From an uncultured Methylococcaceae bacterium (GTDB taxonomy: Bacteria > Pseudomonadota > Gammaproteobacteria > Methylococcales > Methylomonadaceae), in the NCBI GenBank assembly GCA_903928685.1, contig CAIYRS010000105.1, positions 1 to 64,000 of the forward strand: a stretch of DNA of 64,000 bases, in the 5' to 3' direction. Both the position numbers and the translations under genes were made by a program. Shown here piece after piece: positions 1-10,215 of the stretch. The notes under the pieces are model-generated. The model was given only the letters and a program-made list of their open reading frames with translations. It had not been told where the DNA came from and made no database searches. The stretch's first letter is position 1. Every line of letters starts with the position of its first letter.

Positions 1-187
1 TCCCGATCCCCTTGTTGGGTCGGGACGATATTGTGACAGGACGCCCTGGGCTTGCGAAGCAATCTAACCGTCGCGTAGTTTTTGCGGATTTTCGGGCAGG
101 ACGCCCAGAAAATCTTTACGCAAAAATAGCGACTCGCTTAATTATTTGTTTTCATATCGCAGAAAATGTCTGCGTAACATCAGTTAA
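1..187. repeat. Partial dispersed element (reverse orientation)
   Basis: No gene is seen here. Positions 129-187 resemble the inverted left end of the 321-bp element at 30475-30795: both share TAGCGACTC, a T-rich stretch and AGAAAATGTCTGCGTAAC followed by ATCAGT. Positions 78-126 form an imperfect hairpin (TTTTTGCG / CGCAAAAA arms with GGGC / GCCC near the loop). This is probably a degraded or divergent copy of that element; its left edge is outside the window. Confidence 0.5.
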
Positions 188-200
188 ATAATACGCGCAC

Positions 201-2636
201 ATGAAAAACACCCGATTCGCCAATTTATCCATTACCGACAAACTTCAGCATTTACAGCTTATTTCGGTGGGCTTCGCCTTGGCGTTTACCTTGATGGTGA
301 GTAGTGGTGCTGATTTCTGGGAAAGGCGCCAACAGATTCTGGTGGATGCCGATGCGGTCGGCAAACTACTGGGGTTTAATGTCGCCGCCGCTTTGTTATT
401 TAATGATAACCGCTCGGCAAACGATATTTTGAAGGCGCTTTATAACAAGCCAAATATCATCGCCGCGCAAATCTATACCCTTAAAGGTGCGCCATTTGCT
501 GAATATCACGCCGAAAATCAAGCTGCTATTTTTCCCGGTAGCTTAAATACCAACCAACCCTTACAGCAGCCTGAAAATGGCAGTTTGGTGTTAATTCACA
601 AACTGATTTTGCCGATAAAACAATATGAAGAAACCGTGGGTTATTTGTATTTAATCATTGACTTAAAGTCTATGTGGGCAGGCTTGGTGGAAAAGATTTT
701 ACAGGTTAGCCTAGTCAGCTTTATGGCTTTTGCTTTGACGGTCTTTTATGGGCGACGTTTTGCCTTATTAATTTCCACGCCGATCATCAATTTGTCATTA
801 GTGGCGCAGCAAGTGACGCGCGAAAAGAATTACCAGCTTCGCGCCCAAGGCGAAAGCCGCGATGAAATTGGTCAGCTGGTTAAAAGTTTTAACCGCATGA
901 TTGGTCGAATCCAACAGCGTGATGTGGAATTACAGCAACAACGCCAGAATTTGAAAGCGCAGGTGGAAACCAGAACCGCCGATTTGCTTAAGGCAGTAAC
1001 CGAAGCGCAAGCGGCAAGCGTTGCCAAATCACAATTTTTAGCAACCATGAGCCATGAAATCCGTACGCCTATGAATGGCGTATTGGGGATGATTGATTTG
1101 TTGTTGAACACGGGGCTGGATGAAACCCAAAAAAACTACGCGGAAACGGTCTATAACTCCGCCAATTCTTTACTGGGATTGCTGAATGAGATTTTAGATT
1201 ATTCCAAAATTGAAGCGGGAAAGTTGCAGCTTGAGCAAATCGATTTCAGTTTGTCGGATATGCTCAGCCAATTGCAGAAATTGTTTATTGGTAGCGCCCA
1301 AAGTAAAAACATAGATTTGCGCTGCGATATTTCTGAAGCGCTACCAGATAATTTCTGCGGTGACGACTACCGTATCCGGCAGATACTCATCAATTTGCTC
1401 TCCAATGCCATCAAATTTACCGATAATGGCTCGGTGGCCTTGAGCGTTTCCCAAATCAATGTCGAGCAAGAAAGCATAATTGGTGAGATTTGGCTTAATT
1501 TCCAAGTTCGCGACACGGGTATCGGCATGTCGCCAGAAGCCTTGGAAAAAGTTTTTACCACTTTTAGCCAAGCTGACAGCTCCACCACCCGCAAATACGG
1601 TGGCACAGGTTTAGGCTTGGCGATTTGTAAAGAATTGACGGCGTTAATGAGCGGTAATATTGAGGTAAAAAGCGTGGTCGGCGTTTACACCGAATTCTCC
1701 GTGCAATTGCCTATAAAACTAGCCGAACAGCCGCTTAACAACCCCATGCCGCCATTAACAATCCCAGCTATCTTGCCGCAAGTGATTGTTAACCAACAAG
1801 CCTACGAGGCCATCCGCAGCCAGATACAAGGTACGCGGATTTTGTTGGCAGAAGATAATCCGGTAAACCAAAAAATTGCCGAAGCGATGGTGCATTTTCT
1901 GTGCTGCGAGCTAATCATTGCCAATGATGGCAAGGAGGCGCTGGCTTTGTATGAGCGTGGCGGCATAGACATGATCTTGATGGACTGCATGATGCCAGAA
2001 ATGGACGGCTACACTGCCACCAAAGCCATTCGTGCCTTAGAAAAAACGGCTAGGCGTTCGGCAATGCCGATATTGGCATTAACAGCCAACGCCATGGAGG
2101 GCGATCGGGAAAAATGTTTGGCAGCGGGCATGAGCGATTATTTGGCAAAGCCGATTTTATTGGATGATTTATGCAAAAAATTACTGTCAATGCGGCAACA
2201 AATACCAATCCCAACAGTTATTACTGATAAGCAACAGCCTGCCAATCTCACCGAAGTCATTGCCAGCCATGAATTATTGTTTTTTGATCCCCAACCTTTA
2301 GCCACACTAACCACCATAGGCGGCCCAGCCTTGGTCGGCAATCTCATCGATTTGTTTAAAAGTAGTTCTGCCCAACACCTCGTCAATTTACAAAAAGCGG
2401 CGGAAGAGCGGGATTTAATTGCCGCCCGCCATGCTGCCCACGCACTAAAATCCGCCGCTGCACATATAGGAGGCATCCGCCTTGCCGAAATGGCGCGTCA
2501 GATTGAGTTTTCCGCTACAGATGGCACACTGGTTTGGTATCAGCTCAAAATTGCGTCCTTTCATGATGAGCGGCAACTGTTATTAGAGTTAATTTCTCGG
2601 CACGTAGAGCAAAATTTAGGGCAAACGACTAACTAG
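201..2636 (+). CDS. Hybrid sensor histidine kinase (BarA-like architecture)
   Basis: An 811-residue inner-membrane hybrid kinase. Domains in order are an N-terminal membrane segment (about 20-36), a periplasmic sensor region resembling CHASE8 (about 40-160), a second membrane segment (165-185), HAMP (185-240), HisKA with the phosphoacceptor His285 in SHEIRTPMNG, and an HATPase domain with N box NLLSNAIKF, DTGIGM and GGTGLGLAI. A receiver domain follows, with Asp595 in LMDCMMPEMDG and the conserved Lys in AKPI, then a C-terminal Hpt domain with His747 in HALKS. All phosphorelay residues are present, so the protein should be active as a full relay. The signal sensed cannot be read. The next gene is a receiver/GGDEF/EAL protein, a plausible but unproven downstream partner. 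Confidence 0.93.
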   Translation: MKNTRFANLSITDKLQHLQLISVGFALAFTLMVSSGADFWERRQQILVDADAVGKLLGFNVAAALLFNDNRSANDILKALYNKPNIIAAQIYTLKGAPFAEYHAENQAAIFPGSLNTNQPLQQPENGSLVLIHKLILPIKQYEETVGYLYLIIDLKSMWAGLVEKILQVSLVSFMAFALTVFYGRRFALLISTPIINLSLVAQQVTREKNYQLRAQGESRDEIGQLVKSFNRMIGRIQQRDVELQQQRQNLKAQVETRTADLLKAVTEAQAASVAKSQFLATMSHEIRTPMNGVLGMIDLLLNTGLDETQKNYAETVYNSANSLLGLLNEILDYSKIEAGKLQLEQIDFSLSDMLSQLQKLFIGSAQSKNIDLRCDISEALPDNFCGDDYRIRQILINLLSNAIKFTDNGSVALSVSQINVEQESIIGEIWLNFQVRDTGIGMSPEALEKVFTTFSQADSSTTRKYGGTGLGLAICKELTALMSGNIEVKSVVGVYTEFSVQLPIKLAEQPLNNPMPPLTIPAILPQVIVNQQAYEAIRSQIQGTRILLAEDNPVNQKIAEAMVHFLCCELIIANDGKEALALYERGGIDMILMDCMMPEMDGYTATKAIRALEKTARRSAMPILALTANAMEGDREKCLAAGMSDYLAKPILLDDLCKKLLSMRQQIPIPTVITDKQQPANLTEVIASHELLFFDPQPLATLTTIGGPALVGNLIDLFKSSSAQHLVNLQKAAEERDLIAARHAAHALKSAAAHIGGIRLAEMARQIEFSATDGTLVWYQLKIASFHDERQLLLELISRHVEQNLGQTTN

Positions 2637-2823
2637 AAGGCAAGTGAAAATAAGTGGATAATGCTTTTTTTGCCAGCTTTCATGTATTTATGGCGAGTAG
2701 GCCTCATTTTTGCTGTATAAAAGTTGTGGTAATAATCAAAATTTTTTGTATAGTTAAAGTAACTGTTTGAATAGTATTGTCTTGTTTTCCACAAGCGCCA
2801 TATAATTTTGTAAGGAAATAGCT

Positions 2824-5295
2824 ATGCGTGAAATGCCTCTTGTGCTGGTCATTGATGATGATGCAATGATTCGCTTATTGGTGGCGGAAACCTTGTCAAA
2901 AAGTGGCTTTGAGGTCGTGGTTGCCGAAGATGGGCAGCAAGGTCTTGCGCTATTTGCCAGCCGTGCGCCAGATTTAGTGTTACTGGATCTCATCATGCCG
3001 GGTCAAGACGGTTTCTCTTGCTTGCAGCAGCTCATAGAAATACAAGGCTGTGATGTGCCTGTCATTATGATGACCGCCGTTGAAGCCATCGATTGTGTGG
3101 AGCAAGCTTACCAATTAGGCGTCACCGATTTTATTGGCAAGCCCATCCAATGGTTGTTGTTGCCTTATCGCGTCCAATTCGTGCTGCGTACCCATAATAT
3201 CAAGCAGCAGTCTATCCATGACCAAAACCAACTGATGCAAAGCGAAGAGCGCTTGCGGCTGTCGTTGGAGGCAACCAAGCAAGGCTTGTGGGATTTAAAC
3301 GTCATCACGGGTGAGGTGATTGTTAATGCTGAATACGCCAGTATGCTGGGTTACGATCCTGAAGCGTTTAATGAAACCAAAGCAGAATGGGTCGCCAGGC
3401 TGCATCCTGATGACCGCCCGCGCGTTGCGGATGTTTATCGCCGTTACTTAAATGGCTCTTTAAAACAATACCGTGTGGAATTTCGTCAACGTCGTGCTGA
3501 CGGTAGTTGGTGCTGGATATTATCTATGGGCAGTGTGGTAGAGCGGGATAGCCAAGGTCGTGCATTGCGGATGTTGGGTACTTACACCAGCATTGATTCC
3601 CATAAACAAGCAGAAGAAAAACTGCAATTGTTTGCCAAAGTGGTTGAGCATAGTGGTGAAGCCATCGTGATTTGCGATGCCCAAATGCAAATCATCTCCA
3701 CCAATCGCGCCTTCAACCAAATTACTGGCTACAGCGATGCCGAAGTCATTAATAGCTATCCCAATAACTTATTGGCAAAACAGCTGGAACACACGGTTTT
3801 ACAGCAAATGATAAAAGCCTTGGAAGGCAATGGTTACTGGCAAGGCGAAGTGCAATGCTTGCGTAAAAATGGTGGGCTTTACTCGGCGTGGCTGGGGATT
3901 TCCGTCATCCTTAATAGCAAAGGGGCAATCAATTATTTTATCGGCATTTTTTCCGACATCAGTGAGCGTAAAGCCGCACAAGCGCAAATTGAATATTTAG
4001 CGCACCATGACCCGCTCACCCAATTGCCAAATCGGGCATTATTACAAGACCGCTTTCATCAAGCCGTTGCCCAAGCCTCACGCAATAACAGCCGGGTGAG
4101 TTTGTTATTTTTGGATTTGGATCGCTTTAAACGCATTAATGACAGCTTAGGCCATGATGTTGGCGATCTACTATTAAAACAAATCGCCAAACATTTATGC
4201 CATTGCATACGCGAAGTGGATACCGTATGCAGGCAAGGCGGCGATGAATTCATCGTCATCCTTAATGATATGCCTGATATAGAATCCGTCAGGCAAATCG
4301 CCTTGAAAATCTTGGAACAATTGCATCAGCCAATCATTATCCAAAATATGACGGTGACCACCTCTTTCAGTATTGGCATCAGCATGTACCCAGATGATGG
4401 CAATGATTTTGACGTCTTGTTAAACAAGGCTGATACCGCCATGTACGCCTCTAAAAAACAAGGCCGCAACACCTTTCGGTTTTTTTCCGAAGAAATGCAC
4501 TTGGCATCGATGGAGCACATGAACATCGAAAATGGTTTGCGCTTGGCGTTAGAAAAAGACCATTTCCAATTGCATTACCAACCGTTATTTGATTTACAAG
4601 AAAACCGCATTATTGGCGCAGAAGCGCTATTGCGTTGGCTGCCAGACGGCAAAGCCAGTTACCCACCGAGCAAATTTATCCCCATTGCCGAAGACAGCGG
4701 CCTGATTTTACCAATTGGTGTTTGGGTGCTTGAACAAGCCTGTAAGCAAAATCGGCTTTGGCACGATAAGGGTTTGATGATGGTGGTTTCCGTGAATATC
4801 TCCGCCGTACAATTCCGGCGCGGCAATCTCTTGGAAGTGGTACAAGCGGCGTTGGAAAAATCTGGATTGCCGCCGCACTATCTGGAATTGGAGCTTAATG
4901 AATCGGTATTAATGTCCGATATTGAAATGGTCGGCAGCACCATCAACAAACTCAAAGGACTGGGCGTCAGCGTGGCAATCGACGAATTCGGCATTGGCAA
5001 TTCATCCTTAAGCTACTTAAAGCGCTTTGCCGTCAATAAGATAAAAATAGACCAATCGTTTGTGCAGCAGCTAGGCTCAGGTAAACAAGAAGATTTGGCC
5101 TTAGTACAAGCCATCATCCAGCTAGGCGATACCTTGGGTATACAAACCCTTGCAGAAGGTGTGGAAACGGAAGAACAAGCCGGACAGTTGGCGCGTTTAG
5201 GTTGCCAAAAAGGCAAAGGCTATTTTTGGCATAAACCCATGCCATCAACTTCGTTTGAGGCCTTGTTTGCGGAACATAAAGCGGTGGGGTTGTAA
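2824..5295 (+). CDS. Response regulator with PAS-PAS-GGDEF-EAL (cyclic-di-GMP enzyme)
   Basis: An 823-residue cytoplasmic protein: receiver domain (about 5-122; Asp55, Lys106), two PAS domains (about 140-260 and 265-385), GGDEF (about 390-550) and EAL (565-815). The GGDEF motif is intact at 472-476 and is preceded by an RxxD inhibitory site at 463-466, which indicates an active, product-inhibited diguanylate cyclase. The EAL motif (EALLRW) is present, but the usual DDFGTG is IDEFGIG and the usual QGY is KGY, so phosphodiesterase activity may be weak or lost. The start follows an AAGGAAA ribosome site. The hybrid kinase upstream may phosphorylate the receiver (inference); a 187-bp gap separates them. 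Confidence 0.93.
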   Translation: MREMPLVLVIDDDAMIRLLVAETLSKSGFEVVVAEDGQQGLALFASRAPDLVLLDLIMPGQDGFSCLQQLIEIQGCDVPVIMMTAVEAIDCVEQAYQLGVTDFIGKPIQWLLLPYRVQFVLRTHNIKQQSIHDQNQLMQSEERLRLSLEATKQGLWDLNVITGEVIVNAEYASMLGYDPEAFNETKAEWVARLHPDDRPRVADVYRRYLNGSLKQYRVEFRQRRADGSWCWILSMGSVVERDSQGRALRMLGTYTSIDSHKQAEEKLQLFAKVVEHSGEAIVICDAQMQIISTNRAFNQITGYSDAEVINSYPNNLLAKQLEHTVLQQMIKALEGNGYWQGEVQCLRKNGGLYSAWLGISVILNSKGAINYFIGIFSDISERKAAQAQIEYLAHHDPLTQLPNRALLQDRFHQAVAQASRNNSRVSLLFLDLDRFKRINDSLGHDVGDLLLKQIAKHLCHCIREVDTVCRQGGDEFIVILNDMPDIESVRQIALKILEQLHQPIIIQNMTVTTSFSIGISMYPDDGNDFDVLLNKADTAMYASKKQGRNTFRFFSEEMHLASMEHMNIENGLRLALEKDHFQLHYQPLFDLQENRIIGAEALLRWLPDGKASYPPSKFIPIAEDSGLILPIGVWVLEQACKQNRLWHDKGLMMVVSVNISAVQFRRGNLLEVVQAALEKSGLPPHYLELELNESVLMSDIEMVGSTINKLKGLGVSVAIDEFGIGNSSLSYLKRFAVNKIKIDQSFVQQLGSGKQEDLALVQAIIQLGDTLGIQTLAEGVETEEQAGQLARLGCQKGKGYFWHKPMPSTSFEALFAEHKAVGL

Positions 5296-5361
5296 CAAAT
5301 GCCACTTAAGTTAAGCGGCAGCCGTTCGTGCTGAGCCTGTCGAAGCATGAATGGCTGTGGT

Positions 5362-5386
5362 GCGGAGTGAAAAATTCCCACTCCGC
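5362..5386. terminator. Hairpin between convergent genes
   Basis: The inverted repeat GCGGAGTG...CACTCCGC sits between the convergent cyclic-di-GMP gene and slyD. It could terminate both transcripts, but neither side has a strong T-tract. A fragment of the dispersed 157-bp repeat (about 5328-5360) adjoins it. Confidence 0.4.
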
Positions 5387-5410
5387 GAAGCCAGAAACTT
5401 AAGCTAGCAA

Positions 5411-5893
5411 TTAATGATGGTGACCATTCGGGCCATGGACATGACCATGATCCATTTCTTCCGCGCTAGCAGGACGAATCTCTAAAACTTCAATATCAAA
5501 CGTCAATGGCACGCCCGCTAAAGGATGATTGCCATCAATCGTGACTTCATCGCCATTAATCGCAACAATCGTTACTACGCCTGGGCCTTCGCTGACATCA
5601 GCATGGAATTGCATACCCACTTCCAACACATCCACGCCTTCAAACATTTCGCGTGGAATCACCTGTACGCGGTCTTGCATCAACTCGCCGTAAGCATCGG
5701 CAGCGGCGATACGGACAGTGAATTGCTCACCAACCGATTTGCCCAGCAACGCTTGCTCCAAGCCAGAGATAATATTGCCGTTACCGTGTAAATAAACCAA
5801 CGGCTCATTGCCAATGGAGCTGTCAATGACCTCGCCCTCGTCATTAGTCAGGGTGTAATGGATGGAAACAGCCATATTGTCTGCGACTTGCAT
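5411..5893 (-). CDS. slyD: FKBP-type peptidyl-prolyl isomerase SlyD
   Basis: A 160-residue cytosolic chaperone/isomerase. The split FKBP domain is clear (VSIHYTLTNDEGEVIDSS, then GNGNIISGLEQALLGKSVGE), with the insert-in-flap domain at about 70-128. The tail (147-160) is rich in histidine (DHGHVHGPNGHHH), as in SlyD proteins that bind nickel and feed hydrogenase or urease assembly. The tail is shorter than the enterobacterial one and lacks its cysteines. A role in nickel supply to the urease encoded 45 kb away is an inference. AGAAGG precedes the ATG. Confidence 0.93.
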   Translation of the reverse strand: MQVADNMAVSIHYTLTNDEGEVIDSSIGNEPLVYLHGNGNIISGLEQALLGKSVGEQFTVRIAAADAYGELMQDRVQVIPREMFEGVDVLEVGMQFHADVSEGPGVVTIVAINGDEVTIDGNHPLAGVPLTFDIEVLEIRPASAEEMDHGHVHGPNGHHH

Positions 5894-6038
5894 GAGAAAC
5901 CTTCTGTATGATTAAAAAGGCCAATATCATATAGTTTTAAATAGCATTTGTCCTAAAAATAACCACTTACTGAATTGTCGGGGACGGCAGCGCCCCACTG
6001 GGTTGCGCTGTTGGTTATGGTTGGGGGCGATTAGCAAG

Positions 6039-6196
6039 GTAGGGTGTATAAGCGAAGCGCCATACACCGAATTGTGAATAGACAACACACCATTTAGAGT
6101 CAATTCATGGCGGGGATGAATAATGGGGAGCGGTAAATCCGATTGAAGTGATTGCAATCCCGATGCGGTGTATGACGCTTCGCTTATACAGCCTAC
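6039..6196. repeat. Long inverted repeat
   Basis: The arms at 6039-6068 and 6166-6196 are near-perfect inverted copies (GTGTATAAGCGAAGCG versus CGCTTCGCTTATAC plus flanks). The 97-base loop contains no gene. It is immediately followed at 6240-6271 by a half copy of the GGTGGGCA hairpin family. The short reading frame across this segment looks like chance. Confidence 0.6.
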
Positions 6197-6284
6197 GGCT
6201 AGGTTCGGAGTTTCGGAAGGCAATTTGGGTGGTTTTTTATGTAGGGTGGGCAAACAGCTTTTCTGCCCATCATACCCGGCTGCG

Positions 6285-7211
6285 CTACGTTCGCTCAGGG
6301 TGAAATGATGTTTCAAGCCTGCCATTGATCACGCGATACCCAATGTTCTTTGGGGCCGACTTTCCTATGTTAGCCGAAATAAATGCAGTTGGAACTTTCT
6401 GTCGCGAGAACACAAACCTTGAAGCCCCACCAAGAATTATTCTATTCTGCCGAGCAACGCCTTGATTTGTAGCTTCCATTATGGCGACCGTACTGAGGTC
6501 GTCTTTGAATTGGAGGGGAACTGGCAAGACCTGCAACGCAATGTCTGGCGTGAGTGGGGTATGGATGTCAAACGGAATACCGAATTCTCTGCGCCATGGC
6601 TCTTCTACAACTAGGCCGCCATCGGCGTACAGATATTCTGCCGAGTCTGCCCGACGAGTAAGTATGAACACTGATCTTTGAATTCGCTCAACGTAAGTGT
6701 TGAATAGCTCCAGCATGTTGCTGAGCGCAAGGTTTCTTGCCAGTCCATCTTCGCCTGTCGTCCTTGAATGAAACTCCACTAACTTCAACAAGTATCTCGG
6801 ATGCCTAACAAGGAGCGCGGCAACATATTGAGAAATAGAAAGGCGAATCGCGGGTGGCAATTTAATTCGATCTACGTAAGGATTTACGCGAAATCCTACC
6901 GCTTTGACAGTTTTCACCTTCTCTGGATTGCCACTAAAGCGCTCGCGCGTAATATTGGATGGATCTAGTAGGTGTTCAATGACAGATGTCGCTGGGCCAT
7001 CTATCGTTTTCGCAAACCATTCCTCAATGGATGTGTCTTTGGTGTCGTCTTCAAGAAATCGAGTGTACAGCTCAGATTCGACACCAATATTTAACGGGTT
7101 TGCTCGAAAGCTTGTGCCATCGGCACGGGTAACGGTAACAAAGCCTTGGCTATCCGTCCACATTCTCGACTGTGCCATGGGCCACCAATGATGGCGTTTG
7201 GGTTTACTCAA
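6285..7211 (-). CDS. DUF4238-like protein
   Basis: A 308-residue protein that begins SKPKRHHWWPMAQSRMW, resembling the KRHHYVP start of DUF4238 proteins, a family of unknown function often found in accessory or defence regions. The remainder (helical, no signal peptide, no catalytic motif I recognise) fits a soluble protein. It stands alone between slyD and dusA with its own leader. Its last residues run into repeat-like sequence, so the true C-terminus may have been altered. Base composition looks slightly more AT-rich than its neighbours, which hints at transfer. The function is unknown. Confidence 0.65.
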   Translation of the reverse strand: MSKPKRHHWWPMAQSRMWTDSQGFVTVTRADGTSFRANPLNIGVESELYTRFLEDDTKDTSIEEWFAKTIDGPATSVIEHLLDPSNITRERFSGNPEKVKTVKAVGFRVNPYVDRIKLPPAIRLSISQYVAALLVRHPRYLLKLVEFHSRTTGEDGLARNLALSNMLELFNTYVERIQRSVFILTRRADSAEYLYADGGLVVEEPWRREFGIPFDIHTPLTPDIALQVLPVPLQFKDDLSTVAIMEATNQGVARQNRIILGGASRFVFSRQKVPTAFISANIGKSAPKNIGYRVINGRLETSFHPERT

Positions 7212-7606
7212 TCAGTGCACCATTTTTGTTCGTGTTGCCCAACGTAAAGTAGACATCCTAATTGACGTAAAAAACACGTCAAAAGGTTGCCCATAAATTT
7301 TAAAAAATAATAAAACCATTTTTTTTCATTTGCTTACCAACATTTAGCATGTCCTAAAAAAGCTGCATAACACTTCAGGCGAATAAATCAAACAACAGCT
7401 TTGTTTTTGCTTTTTGGGACGGTTCAGATAATGCCCTAATCTTTAAGTCGTGTAAACGAATCAAATTAATCCACTTCGTCTAACACTTGCTAACACCCCA
7501 GCTTTTACGCAGCAAAGGCGCAATTAGCCAGCCAGCTTGCCCAGTTTTTGCCCGTTCAGGTTACAATTATTGGCTACTGATACTATAGAAATAAGCGCCC
7601 ATCCTG
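7212..7606. other. Intergenic region, 395 bp
   Basis: No gene is seen. A short perfect inverted repeat (TTGACGT / ACGTCAA, 7262-7282) followed by AT-rich sequence lies near the left end; it could be an operator or weak terminator. The rest shows no structure I can name and presumably holds the divergent promoters of the DUF4238-like gene and dusA. Confidence 0.4.
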
Positions 7607-8623
7607 ATGAACTCTACGCTAGCCCCTGTTTCCCCGATTTCCCCAAGCCATGCCCCGTACCGATTTAGTGTTGCACCGATGATGGATTGGACGGATCGCC
7701 ATTGCCGTTATTTCCACCGTTTGCTGTCCAAAAACGCTTTGTTGTATACCGAAATGGTGACTACTGGGGCGTTGATTCATGGCGACCATCAGCGTTTTTT
7801 GCAATTTAATGCCGAAGAGCATCCGGTGGCGTTGCAGCTTGGCGGCAGTAATCCACGGGAATTGGCGATATGTGCCAAGATGGCGGAGGATTACGGTTAT
7901 GATGAGGTGAATTTAAACGTCGGTTGCCCTAGTGATCGGGTGCAAAACGGGCGTTTTGGCGCGTGTTTGATGTTGGAGCCTGCGTTGGTGGCGGATTGTG
8001 TGGCGGCGATGCGGGCGGCGGTAAGTATTCCGGTGACGGTTAAGTCGCGGATTGGTGTGGATGACCACGATAGCTATCCTGAATTAGTGCATTTTATAAG
8101 CACGGTGGCGGCGGCGGGTTGCCAGCAGTTTATCGTCCATGCGCGGAAAGCGTGGCTCAGTGGTTTGTCGCCCAAGCAAAATCGGGAAGTGCCGCCATTA
8201 CAATATGAGTTGGTTTATCAGCTTAAAATTGACTTTCCTGAGTTGAAAATTATATTAAATGGCGGTGTGACTTCATTAACGCAAGCCGAACAAATCTTGG
8301 CACATGTCGATGGCGTGATGGTTGGGCGCGAGGCTTACCAAAATCCTTATATGTTGGCAGCGGTTGATCGGCAGTTGTTTGCTGCTGATGTGCCTGAATT
8401 GTCGCGTAACGAGGTGGTCGCTTTGTTAATGCCTTATATAGAGCAACAGTTACACGCCGGGCTGCGCTTAAATACCGTCGTGCGGCATATTCTTGGTTTA
8501 TTTCATGGCCAATATGGCGGTCGGGCTTTTCGTCGGCATCTTAGCGAGAACGCTACTAAAGCAGGAGCGGATGGTTCGGTGCTGTCGCAAGCATTAACAT
8601 TCACAATTCATGATGTATACTGA
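7607..8623 (+). CDS. dusA: tRNA-dihydrouridine(20/20a) synthase DusA
   Basis: A 338-residue flavoenzyme reducing uridine in the tRNA D-loop with NADPH. It has an FMN-binding TIM barrel. Family signatures are [12 protein letters not shown] at 23-34, LQLGG (76-80), [19 protein letters not shown] with the catalytic Cys120, the FMN/phosphate site NGGV, and [12 protein letters not shown]. The GRFGAC form and the DRHCR start distinguish DusA from DusB/DusC. Only 32 bp separate it from folE, so the two may be co-transcribed. Confidence 0.95.
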   Translation: MNSTLAPVSPISPSHAPYRFSVAPMMDWTDRHCRYFHRLLSKNALLYTEMVTTGALIHGDHQRFLQFNAEEHPVALQLGGSNPRELAICAKMAEDYGYDEVNLNVGCPSDRVQNGRFGACLMLEPALVADCVAAMRAAVSIPVTVKSRIGVDDHDSYPELVHFISTVAAAGCQQFIVHARKAWLSGLSPKQNREVPPLQYELVYQLKIDFPELKIILNGGVTSLTQAEQILAHVDGVMVGREAYQNPYMLAAVDRQLFAADVPELSRNEVVALLMPYIEQQLHAGLRLNTVVRHILGLFHGQYGGRAFRRHLSENATKAGADGSVLSQALTFTIHDVY

Positions 8624-8655
8624 CTGACCATTTTTTACAATAGAGACCACTTGGC

Positions 8656-9198
8656 ATGGAAGAAAATTTTGCCCAAATTATCACCGCTATCGGTGAAGAC
8701 TTAACCCGCGAAGGCTTGATAGATACGCCAAAACGCGCCGCTAAAGCGTTTAAGTTTCTCAACAACGGTTATGAAAAAACCTTGGAAGAAGTCCTGAATG
8801 GGGCGATTTTTTCTGCCGAAACCGAAGATATGGTTATCGTCAAAGACATCGAATTGTATTCCTTGTGCGAACATCATTTATTGCCATTTATTGGCAAATG
8901 TCATGTTGGTTATTTGCCTGCTGGTAAAGTCTTAGGTTTGTCGAAAGTGGCGCGGATTGTTGACATGTACGCCCGTCGTTTACAGATTCAAGAAAAACTC
9001 ACCAAGCAAATTGCCGATGCGGTAGAAAAAGTCACAGGCGCACGCGGTGTGGCGGTGGTGGTTGAAGCCAAGCATTTGTGCATGATGATGCGCGGTGTGG
9101 AAAAGCAAAATTCAGTAATGACCACTTCAGTGATGACGGGTATTTTTCGCAAAGACTTAAGTACCCGCTCAGAGTTTTTAAACCTCATAAATCGGTAA
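8656..9198 (+). CDS. folE: GTP cyclohydrolase I
   Basis: A 180-residue enzyme converting GTP to 7,8-dihydroneopterin triphosphate, the first step of folate (and, in methylotrophs, tetrahydromethanopterin-like) pterin synthesis. Zinc ligands are visible as Cys71 and His74 in LCEHHLLPF and Cys142 in KHLCMMMRG. The substrate-binding stretch RVEKQNS-type motif is [13 protein letters not shown]. The length is typical for the short bacterial form. It lies between dusA and hemH on the same strand; hemH follows after 5 bp. Confidence 0.96.
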   Translation: MEENFAQIITAIGEDLTREGLIDTPKRAAKAFKFLNNGYEKTLEEVLNGAIFSAETEDMVIVKDIELYSLCEHHLLPFIGKCHVGYLPAGKVLGLSKVARIVDMYARRLQIQEKLTKQIADAVEKVTGARGVAVVVEAKHLCMMMRGVEKQNSVMTTSVMTGIFRKDLSTRSEFLNLINR

Positions 9199-9203
9199 GG
9201 CAC

Positions 9204-10175
9204 ATGACCACGGCAAAAACAGGCGTCATTCTGGCAAATCTTGGCTCACCAACGGCAGCAACCACGCCAGCGGTACGCAAATTTCTGAGAGATTTTCTGG
9301 GCGACCCGCGCGTGGTCAATTTGCCCAGACCCTTATGGTGGCTGATACTGAATTGCTTTGTGTTGCCGTTCCGCCCCAGCAAATCCGCGAAAGCGTATCA
9401 AAAAATTTGGCATCCCGAAAAAGGCTCGCCGCTGACTTTTTATACCCGGCAACTGGCGGAAAAAATGGCGGAGACTTTGGCGGCAGAAGGCGTGGTGGTT
9501 GATTACGCCATGCGCTACGGTGAGCCTTCAATCGCTACCCGTCTGCGCCAGTTTAAAGAACAAGGGGTAACGTCGGTGGCGGTGTTGCCGCTGTATCCGC
9601 AATTTTCGTCTACTACCACCGCGTCTATCTTTGACGATCTAATAAAAGAATTGAAAACTTGGTGGCATATGCCCAGTTTTCAATTTATCAGTGAGTACCA
9701 CCAACAGCCTGAGTACATCAGCGCGGTCGCTGACAGTATCCAACAGAGCTGGCAAGAACATGGCAAAAACCAATTATTGGTGATGTCTTTCCACGGTTTG
9801 CCGGAACAATTGACCGCTTGGGGTGATCCGTATTTTCACCAATGCCACAAAACTGCCGAGTTGCTTGCCGCCGAGTTAAAGTTGGATGACAGCCAATGGC
9901 GCATCGTCTTCCAATCCCGATTTGGTAAAGCTGAATGGTTGAAGCCTTATTGTGTGGATACCTTAGAAGCCTTACCTGCCGAAGGCATTACCAGTGTGGA
10001 TATGGTCTGCCCAGGATTTGCGGTGGATTGTTTAGAAACGCTGGAAGAAATCGCGATGGAAAATCAGCATATTTATAAGGAAGCGGGCGGTGTGGATTAC
10101 CGCTATATTCCGGCATTAAATGATAGCGATGCACATGTAGGGGCTTTGGTTAGTTTGCTTAAACGCTATTTATAA
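9204..10175 (+). CDS. hemH: Ferrochelatase
   Basis: A 323-residue enzyme that inserts iron into protoporphyrin IX, the last step of haem synthesis. The family start GVILANLGSP is followed by VRKFLRDFLGDPRVV, with the active-site His197 in MSFHGLP and the acidic stretch CPGFAVDCLETLEEI near the C-terminus. The ATG at 9204 is chosen because it follows a GGTAAGG-like ribosome site and gives the conserved N-terminus; a longer frame would overlap folE by 120 bp. Confidence 0.95.
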   Translation: MTTAKTGVILANLGSPTAATTPAVRKFLRDFLGDPRVVNLPRPLWWLILNCFVLPFRPSKSAKAYQKIWHPEKGSPLTFYTRQLAEKMAETLAAEGVVVDYAMRYGEPSIATRLRQFKEQGVTSVAVLPLYPQFSSTTTASIFDDLIKELKTWWHMPSFQFISEYHQQPEYISAVADSIQQSWQEHGKNQLLVMSFHGLPEQLTAWGDPYFHQCHKTAELLAAELKLDDSQWRIVFQSRFGKAEWLKPYCVDTLEALPAEGITSVDMVCPGFAVDCLETLEEIAMENQHIYKEAGGVDYRYIPALNDSDAHVGALVSLLKRYL

Positions 10176-10215
10176 ATCACTTTTGGCATAAAAATAATAA
10201 TAACGGGCTAAAACA

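Noticed and set aside
5927..6325. 132-codon open frame on the minus strand
   Set aside because: It crosses the inverted repeat 6039-6196 and the GGTGGGCA half copy and overlaps the end of the DUF4238-like gene; composition looks like repeat translation.
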